DNA from: Ricinus communis
Lineage: Eukaryota; Streptophyta; Magnoliopsida; Malpighiales; Euphorbiaceae
Assembly (NCBI RefSeq): GCF_019578655.1
Contig: NC_063258.1
Coordinates: 14,822,802 to 14,886,801 of the forward strand
Reading direction: 5' to 3'
Length of the DNA stretch: 64,000 bases
In this document: positions 57,203 through 64,000 of the stretch, piece after piece
Position numbering within the stretch: position 1 is the stretch's first letter
Layout: each line of letters begins with the position of its first letter
Made by a program: the position numbers and the translations under genes
The notes under the pieces: generated by a model
What the model was told of the DNA's origin: nothing
Databases searched by the model: none
The model's input: only the letters and a program-made list of their open reading frames with translations

Positions 57203-58253
57203 TATTTCTTCTCATAGGATAATCTCTAGAATAATGTCCTGGCCTATTACAAGTGAAACATACTACTGGTCTAAGTCCCCAACGTTCTCCAATATGTCTC
57301 CCGTTGCACGTAGGACAAACAGGAGCAAACCCTCTACTGGCCAAAACTTGTCCTCCCTCAAGTCTGGATGAATTGTATCCACCTCTGCTATAAGGTACTG
57401 TGGAGGATCTACTAGACTGACCACCAAACCCTCGTCCACGATAACTACTCCTTTGTGAATTAGAGCCTTTGAACAAAGAAATACTAATCTGTCTTGGAGG
57501 ATCACTATAAGTACCAATATTTTTATTCTTTTTAGCTTCCATAGTATTCCTTTCAAATGATGTTTCTTCAGCTCTAAAAGCAGCTTCAATTGAGGCATTG
57601 TAATTCTGAGGTTTCACTGCCATTTTTCACGAATGTCAAGCCTCAAACCCATCTAAAATTTCTTCCTTTTAAGTTCTTCTATGGCTATTTCTTCTGGTGC
57701 ATACTTAGATAATCTCACAAATTGAACTTCATACTCTGCACCTGACATATCATTCTGCTTTAACTGAAGAAATTCAAGCTTCTTTTTGTCTCTATAAATT
57801 TCTGGAGTCTAGTTCTCAGCAAATTCCCTCAAGAAATCATTCCAAATCAAAGTCATTGGTCGATCTCTGCTTCTTAAAACTGTTTCCCACCAAATCAAGT
57901 GCATCTTTTTCTATTAAAGACACTGTATATAGAAGCCTCTATTCTGATGTGCAATTAAATCTATCCAACACCCTTTCTATATTTCGTAACCATTCTTCAG
58001 CCTCAGCAGGATCAGTAGTACCCTAAAAAACATTAGCACCTTGTTTCCTAACCCTTTCATAATTCTTATATATCATGGCCTCTTGTGGTTGAGCCTGAGG
58101 TGCCGGTGCTTGTTGTCGAGCTACTCTTTGCATAAGAAAATCCATAAACTATTCTATAATATTTTGTACATTCGATTGTGCAGCATTTTCATGACCATGC
58201 ATAGACTCTAATGACTTATTTGGGCCAGCTGCGTGTTCTCCTTGTCCCTCCAT
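57117..58253 (-). pseudogene. Tekay-type gag
   Basis: ATG at 58253 (MEGQGEHAAGPNKS). The capsid domain is readable across several stops and shifts (DPAEAEEWLRNIERVLDRF, YEVQFVRLSKYAPEE). From 57623 an open frame holds the basic, Ser/Arg/Gly-rich region and a zinc knuckle CFTCNRPGHYSRDYP, whose last ligand Cys is Tyr. An upstream CPTCNGRH half-knuckle is typical of this lineage. It is non-functional. Confidence 0.82.
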
Positions 58254-58353
58254 CTATGTATATGAAATGCAAACACTCAATCAAGTTCAAAGAACATATG
58301 TCATATGCTTAATGATGTTCAACATGAATCTACTCCCAATGAATCTAATCCCT
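58254..58353 (-). other. Tekay-type leader
   Basis: About 100 bp between PBS and gag start. No feature is recognised. Confidence 0.5.
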
Positions 58354-58365
58354 GCTCTGATACCA
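58354..58365 (-). other. Tekay-type primer-binding site, initiator tRNA-Met
   Basis: The minus strand reads TGGTATCAGAGC, five bases from the LTR end at 58371. Confidence 0.85.
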
Positions 58366-58370
58366 CTAAA

Positions 58371-60262
58371 TGTCATACCCCCATTACATGCTAACCAACA
58401 GACATTAGCAAGGTAGCATACAAGGGTCGTAGACTATATACTACATGTATCAATATGCAGATTGTTAAGAATCAAGACATAAGGTTATTAACATATAAAC
58501 ATATGCTTATACTTAAACATATAAACATATGCTTATACTTAAACATCATTTAACAAGTATTCAAAACATCTTCTTATGCCATACAAGGCACACTTCCATA
58601 TACATCACATGACTGCATACAAAATGCATCAGGAGGAGACTCCACAAAACTGGCCCAACCTGATAGAACTGCTAAAAGCTAGACTTCGGATACAACCAAC
58701 TGATGCACTACTATTTACAAACCTGAAAAGAAAAATTTTGGAGAGGCGTGAGCCTCCAGCTCAGTAAATAAATAATCAACATAATCTATATCATATACAC
58801 TTAATACAATTTCCACCCAATCACATAACTTATCATGATTCATAATTTAGGCATAAATTCATACCATTCTACTCAATTCATTACAACTATCATAAAAAAA
58901 AATACAATTCAACAATTATGGTTAGTTCTCACAGCTCGTGGATCCCCTTTAATGTGCTGCTCTGCCTCATCCTCACCTATCGCACACGTAAGCTGCTCCG
59001 CCTCATCCTCAGATTACACACTTTTATAGCCTCTCTAGGCTTTAGCCTCCCAAGGCTTTATATATATATTTTCTTTTTCACAGGGAAATCCACCATTCAC
59101 ATGCACATATGCACTTAACATCACAATTCAATCATTTCACTTATATCATATTGAAGCAATAACAATTGTTCCACTCAACACCAATCACTTCCATCTTATT
59201 TATTCAAACATAACAAAATATTAAGCAAACACAACCATTCGCAGAACATTTGATTAAACATATGAATATGGCAAATATTAACTATTTACTTACTCAAAAT
59301 ACACTTATTCCTTCAGCATAGAAGAACCTCCTTTCTCCACAACTTCCTTTCCAGGCCTTTGAGTTCCTGTTAACACATTCATCAATTCACATTTCATGCA
59401 TATTCCAAATATTCATGTAAATGCTAGTTCTAATGCATTACAAGATCATCCTCTCTTTAATTTATAGGTCTAACTCTTCCTCTAAGCCTCTTAATTACTG
59501 TATTAATATCATATAAACATGTTCCATCTAGCTATATACCAATTTAACTCAAATTAACATCAAATAAATTGCATAAAACTAATCTCCAACATCTCTATTT
59601 TGTAGAAAAAATTTAGTACCAAATTATATTTATTGCTGGGCAAAATTGGCTTAATAAAAAATTCTCGTATTAAATAGACATACTTTTATGTGTCTAGTTT
59701 CATCTCCAAGAAGAATTACTCAATTCTTACTTCTATAGATTTAATTATTCCCAAATTACTGAGCAAGGGTCATACAGCTAGTTGTACCGGCGACAATCTG
59801 TTGCTCAATTTAAGCAATCAAAATGGCAAATTAGCAAAATCACAAAACTACAAAGTTATAGAGGACTCTTCAAAATTTCCATAGACAGCATAAGCTTAAT
59901 TTGGACTTATATAACGCATGTTATGCCCAAAATACAGAACATCAAGGTTGCTGGAATTTTGACAGTTTTCTATCTTGACATACTTAAACTTAAATCAAGC
60001 TTAATCTCTATGCAATCATTCAATACTCTACTAATTCATGATAATCCGATCTTTAATTAATCAATGAAAGCATCAATTGAAGTTTTCTCAATTTATAATC
60101 AAGAACCCTAATGACAAATTAATAATACTCAAGTAACAACTCACCAATTTCAGCTTCTGGGTTGCTAATATGCTTAAATCCTTTAGCATTAGCTTGGCTC
60201 CTTCAATAGTTAAAATCCTATCTTAATCTTAAGTTTTTCTAGGTATTTCACTCCTTTTTCTT
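58371..60262 (-). repeat. Tekay-type 5' LTR, interrupted
   Basis: Plus-strand start TGTCATACCCCC. It matches the 3' LTR from 51283 to about 53134, then is cut by the element at 60263 after GGTATTTCACTCC. A ~25-bp tandem duplication (ACATATAAACATATGCTTAT) at about 58491-58542 is private to this copy. Confidence 0.87.
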
Positions 60263-61702
60263 TGAACGGGTTGTCAAAGCCCTTCAAAATAAAGTACTGA
60301 TTTTCTTAAACTAATTTGTAGAAAAAGTGAAACCAGGTCGAATCCCAAGAGAACTAATGTGAATAGCTTCTCAAAGTAAAATAAAAGGGGGGGTTTTGAA
60401 TGTTTGAATCAAAATTATAAATAGGCAGAAAATAATGAAGGCTGAATATTAAAGAAAATAAAAATCAATCTTAACAAATTTCCAATTCAAGAGTGCTAAT
60501 TCCATCCAATTGTAATCATGATCATAGGCTAAAATATCAATTCTTCTATTCAAGTACTTAGTCTACTTATTCGAAAAAGCTTCAACAAGTGTAATTCTCC
60601 TAATATAATTGACTCGAACCCAACATCCAAATCAAAACTTACCATTAGTCAACTGGGCACGATAGCATTCCATATCAACTTAATGATAGCATTAAGAATA
60701 ATGAGAATGACTAAACCAACATTAATTTAATTAAGATAACTGCAATTGAAATAACCTTGTTCCTTTATTTCCCTAGAGCCTATCATGCAAGCTATGTAAT
60801 TCGAATAAGCCGTAATCACACACACATGAGCCAGCTCCTTGCTACTTGTGTCAATCTTTGATGACAATTACGGATCACAAACTCAAAGTTTAGCAATAGA
60901 AAAATCAATATCAAAGTTGAGTCATCAGTTCAATCAATATCAATAATTCATAAATAATAAGAACAAGAAATAAAGAATACTTGAATTAAAGAAGAATTCT
61001 GTTAAGCTCAAAACCTCACAAAATCACAATTGAAATTTATTCACTCTTGAATTAGAAACTAAAACTTAGCCACTCATGGTGGAGTAAGAATTCACAAGAA
61101 TTGTAGAGAGTAGAAGAAGAATATGAATATGAATCAATTAAAGGTACTTCCAGCCGTCCTTATATAGGAAGTAAAACCCTAAACCCTAATAGAATCCTTA
61201 TCAAAAAAAAATAAGCTTCCTATTTAATCTTATCCCTACAAGAAAGGATAAGATTAAAAGTGATCTAAATAAATTAAAACCCTAAATACATGAAAGTTCT
61301 ATTAATCCAACACTTCCAAAAATATAGGAGATTAACTAGGGATAGGTCCACCACAATGAAAACTCTGAAAATTTCAAAGCTCTCCTTAGCATCTTTTAAC
61401 AGCTCATAGGGTGCAAGGCGTGGTCACGCCTTATTGTGATAGTCTTCACGCAGTTGCGGAGCTTATGGGAACATCAAGGCGTGGTAACATGTCGATGATC
61501 TTCATGCGATTTCGCACTTCCTCCAAAAGACTTGGTTTCTGATAAATGATGACTTAAAACATGTCTTTAGGCTGGATTTTGCTCCATCCTTGGTATTTCA
61601 TCACCTAAGTCGGAATAAGCATAATTTCCATAATTAAGTACATTATTCAACCAAATCGCAAGGAAATTAAATACAATAAATATAACTATTTGTGACCTAT
61701 CA
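60263..61702 (-). repeat. Edge-element 3' LTR
   Basis: 1440 bp, minus strand TGATAGGTCAC to CCCGTTCA. It contains an AAGGCGTG-GT-CACGCCTT palindrome (61415-61432), a telomere-like box and TATA-like box (61159-61189), and the late-LTR motif GGGATTCGACC (minus, about 60334-60344), equivalent to the GGGATACGACC of element B. The CCCGTTCA end is my best estimate. Confidence 0.72.
61159..61189 (-). promoter_or_regulatory. Telomere-like box and TATA-like box of the edge-element LTR
   Basis: The minus strand reads TTAGGGTTTAGGGTTTT followed directly by ACTTCCTATATAAGG. Telo-boxes (AAACCCTAA) near a TATA box are known plant promoter elements. Promoter function here is inferred. Confidence 0.5.
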
Positions 61703-61706
61703 AATT

Positions 61707-61738
61707 CCCCCACACCTAATTTATGCTTGTCCTCAAGC
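61707..61738 (-). other. Terminal GAGGAC stem-loop and probable polypurine tract (edge element)
   Basis: Minus strand: GCTT, loop GAGGAC, AAGC (61738-61725; extendable to ATGCTT/AAGCAT), then AGGTGTGGGG (61716-61707), five bases before the LTR. Confidence 0.65.
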
Positions 61739-63061
61739 ATACCTCAATTCAACATACCAATTCTCCTTTTAACCTTCCTTTCATCTCTTTCAATCTCCTC
61801 AAATACCAAATAAATTAAACATACATTAATGACCTGAATAATAATGACAATCAAGAGATTAGCATTCATAGGATAAATTTTGTAAAAAGAACAAGTATCT
61901 CAATAATTCATCAAGATCAAAGCAACAAAACTTAACACCCTCACATGGTTTCACTCAATACTCTCAAAGTGTTTAGGGTGCATTTACTCTCAAAATCAAA
62001 ATAAAGCATGTTATTACCATAAGCTTGCTAATGAATCAAGTCTCCACCACTACACATGAATTAGATGCAAAAATCAGAGGGACTTTACAAGGGTTGTAAT
62101 GGGGCTTAGGAAAGGGTGTGATAAAGGAAGAGCTTAGATGTTTCATAATCAAGACAAAAAGATTAGATTCTTGCATGATAACTTATGCCACATCCATGAA
62201 ACATACTACAAAAACTTTGAGATTTATTCCCACATTTATATTAGCACTAAAAATCTTGGAGAAATAACATGTAATAATTCAATTCAATATATTTGATGAA
62301 TACTTCTCCAATTATCCTCTTTCATGAAAGGAATAAATATCAACTTTCTTTTCTCACTTTTCCTTTTCTTTTCTTTCCCTCTTTTTTTTTCTTTTCCTCT
62401 TTTTTTTTGTTTTGTCTCTTCTTTTTTGTTTCATTTGTACCATGCAACACTTCCCTTCTTGTCTTGACAAGGGTAGAAAAATAGAGATAGCAAACGAAAG
62501 GTCTTGGGTTAAACAACATGTGTTAAAAAAAATAAAAAGGAAAATAGGAAATAGGCTCAAAGTGGCTAACTAAAAGAGAAATCAACAGGGTAGGTATTTT
62601 AAGAGTCTAAGAATAGGTTAATCCTAATTGCCCCTATCATATTAAAGCATCAATCCAGAAATGTGATCTCAACAAGAATTCAGAAGCAAGTTCTAGAATA
62701 ATTATACTAGTTTGATAACACTCATCAAAAACAATCAGAGCAAAATATAATGAACTGCTCTAAGGCTCAAAAGCTCACTTGAATGTTTACATTTGTATCA
62801 AGTCTTGTGCATTTTTCAATCAATAAACTAATAAGGTACCTTCGGATAGTTTTAAAGAAACACTAATCATGCTAATCCCCTTTCATGCATTGAAATTCAA
62901 ATCAAAAATGTATTTCTAACTTACATGGTATTCCAGGTTATCAAAATAAAACTCAAGGTTGCAAAGAAGAATTAGAACATGTGAATTAAAGCATACCTAA
63001 TTATAAGCATAAAAAAAAATATTTTCAAAAAGAAAAGGAAATCATGTAATTATCATATTCC

Positions 63062-63096
63062 TCCCCCAGACCTAAACTATACATTGTCCTCAATGT
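63062..63096 (-). other. Proximal GAGGAC stem-loop plus G-rich tract (edge element)
   Basis: Minus strand: ACATT, loop GAGGAC, AATGT (63096-63081), then AGGTCTGGGGGAG. The stem differs from the other elements at one pair, which stays paired. Confidence 0.62.
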
Positions 63097-63177
63097 ATGA
63101 AAAAGAAAATGGCTCATAAAAGAAATGAAAAGAAATATAAAACTACCCTGATTTGCGAGCCACTTGGGTGGAGTAGT

Positions 63178-63627
63178 CTATGGTGATGGAGGGCAGGGGG
63201 GTTGAACTCCCCAGTGTTTCATTAAGACGTCTAAATTTCTCTCCATCTTTGAAATTTGTCGTTCCATCTTGTCCAATCGAGCTTCAAAATTTGGTTCAGT
63301 GGAACCCTTTGGATCGCGAGGACTTCTTGCTGGGCAAGATCGTTTCCTAGATCTTGGAGGATCGCCTTGACCGTGCGAAGAAGGCCGTTGGAAAGAGTAC
63401 GCGCCATTATGCTCCATAAGCACGTGCATCTTTATCAAGCAGGAGATGTCCAATGGTTCCATCTCGCAAGCAATATGTAAGTTAGTATTATCTAGATCAA
63501 GCAATTGAAGGCGAACAACCAAATGAGTAATTAAAAATCCTAAGCATAAATGCTTTTTACGAGTTAGCACAAATTTGAACTGTGAAGCCAACCAAAAACC
63601 CAAATTGATTGTGTTATTATGCAACAT
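63178..63627 (-). pseudogene. Athila ORF-1-like region, C-terminal part
   Basis: A 149-codon frame between pol (off window) and the 3' non-coding region, where Athila elements carry an additional ORF. KHLCLGFLITHLVVRLQLLD and MEPLDISCLIKMHV resemble the hydrophobic core of the Athila ORF-1/putative plant transposon protein family. A basic stretch (RSRKRSCPARSPR) and a short coiled coil (ARLDKMERQISKMERNLDVL) follow. It is separated from the upstream part by a frame break. Its function is unknown, and the family assignment is by resemblance only. Confidence 0.5.
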
Positions 63628-63705
63628 GGACCAAATAAAATAAAGTTAAGCTTTTGTACATATATTGGCTGTGTCTTTTCTACCAGAAAAGCTGAATGCT
63701 AAAAA

Positions 63706-64000
63706 TCATTGCATGTAAACCCATTCAGGTTTATTAAGATACCCACCTTTGGAGTTGCTAGGATCGAAATGCATTGGGTCAAAAGACATGGTCTTCCAAA
63801 GTTTTGACCGATCAAAATTATCGACAAAATCTATGGCAGAGCTCTTGTATTGACTGGTTAGAGAAAATGCAATGTCAATAAATCCTAGGGCCAAATTGAA
63901 TTCAGTAATGGATTGCTTAAATTCTTTGCCTAGGAGTCTATATCGCACAACCCTAGGAGTATCAAATGTGAAATTCTTTGGTGTCTCGAACTGAAAGGTT
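63706..64000 (-). pseudogene. Athila ORF-1-like region, N-terminal part (runs off window)
   Basis: Open from the window edge. FETPKNFTFDTPRVVRYRLL and GKEFKQSITEFNLALGF match the pattern seen in Athila ORF-1 proteins (a GxE/F-LT-EFxxALGF motif). DRSKLWKTMSFDPMHFDPS follows, ending at a stop at 63706. It probably belonged to one protein with 63178-63627. Confidence 0.5.

Larger units (their letters stand above)
51283..60262 (-). mobile_element. Tekay/Del-type chromovirus, degenerate, 5' LTR interrupted
   Basis: Minus-strand order: 5' LTR from beyond the nested insertion down to 58371, PBS 58365-58354, gag, protease, RT, RNase H, integrase, chromodomain (58253-53595), polypurine tract about 53590-53573, 3' LTR 53572-51283. 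The domain order and the sequence KLSPRYVGPYEIIERVG with FHVSMLRRY point to the Tekay/Del lineage. The left flank CATAC is the candidate target duplication. Its partner, and the rest of the 5' LTR, lie past the element at 60263 and outside the window. Confidence 0.88.
61703..63177 (-). other. Edge-element 3' non-coding region
   Basis: About 1.5 kb without a conserved ORF. Terminal stem-loop and G-rich tract 61707-61738, purine-rich tract on the element strand 62345-62420, proximal stem-loop 63062-63096. Confidence 0.65.
60263..64000 (-). mobile_element. Athila/Tat-type element, 3' end only
   Basis: A minus-strand element entering from the right edge: ORF remnants (64000-63178), 3' non-coding region with two GAGGAC stem-loops, and a 3' LTR 61702-60263. 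It is inserted in the Tekay-type 5' LTR, so it is younger than that element. Pol and the 5' LTR lie outside the window. Confidence 0.8.

Noticed and set aside
57263..57598. 111-codon minus-strand frame
   Set aside because: Alternative frame of the Tekay-type gag; the zinc knuckle lies in the other frame.
1..64000. CRISPR arrays, bacterial operons, phage genes
   Set aside because: No short regularly spaced direct repeats, no Shine-Dalgarno-led gene clusters. All coding signals are plant Ty3/gypsy elements.

Overview
The window is repeat-dense plant heterochromatin, very probably from a eudicot. I find no host protein-coding gene, no tRNA or rRNA gene, no CRISPR array and no bacterial feature. 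The plant origin rests on lineage-typical LTR retrotransposons: Athila/Tat-type Ty3 elements primed by tRNA-Asp (PBS reading TGGCGCCGTTGCCGGGGA), a Tekay/Del-type chromovirus primed by initiator tRNA-Met, a second chromovirus with a deleted gag, and a solo LTR carrying a 5S rRNA-like segment as in Cassandra TRIMs. The species cannot be named from the sequence alone.

The ground layer is an AT-rich, non-coding repeat with a monomer of about 1.0 kb. Two complete monomers sit head to tail at 816-1838 and 1839-2845. Deleted and inverted copies fill 166-5348, 6807-12155, 13619-14380, 19810-22090, 28188-29467, 29857-31229 and 50851-51035. Everything else was inserted into this array. Insertions with matching 5-bp target duplications are the solo LTRs at 5349-6806 (GAACC), 12156-13618 (AGAGA), 22337-23747 (ATAGC, inside an older chromovirus) and 29468-29856 (CAACT), and a nest at 31230-50850 (ATCTC).

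The main elements are as follows. (1) 14381-19809 is a non-autonomous Athila-derived element called A1 here. It has 1.4-kb LTRs and one gag-derived ORF that has lost the capsid domain and all of pol. (2) 22091-28187 is a decayed minus-strand chromovirus. (3) 31230-50850 is a second A1 copy. Its 5' LTR is split by a minus-strand relative called A2 (31816-38207, target duplication AGGAA). Its gag is split by a plus-strand Athila element called B (39387-47123) that keeps gag and protease but has lost RT, RNase H and integrase. (4) 51283 to beyond 60262 is a minus-strand Tekay-type element with every domain recognisable but many stops and frameshifts. (5) 60263-64000 is the 3' end of another minus-strand Athila/Tat element, inserted into the Tekay 5' LTR. 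Base 1 lies in the tail of yet another chromovirus polyprotein.

The most interesting signals are in the non-coding parts of the Athila-type elements. Each of the five elements whose 3' region is visible carries two stem-loops with the same loop (GAGGAC) and different, co-varying stems (ACACT/AGTGT, GCTT/AAGC, ACATT/AATGT). Each is followed by a G-rich AAGTGTGGGG-like tract, and the second one abuts the 3' LTR. A1, A2 and B also keep one or two hairpins at the former pol 3' end. All LTR families have a GC-rich palindromic island about 200-450 bp from the LTR start, and this island differs strongly between the two LTRs of one element while the flanks are nearly identical. All coding copies are broken, so the elements look immobile unless mobilised in trans. 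All identities, lineage names and structures come from reading the sequence and were not confirmed by a search.
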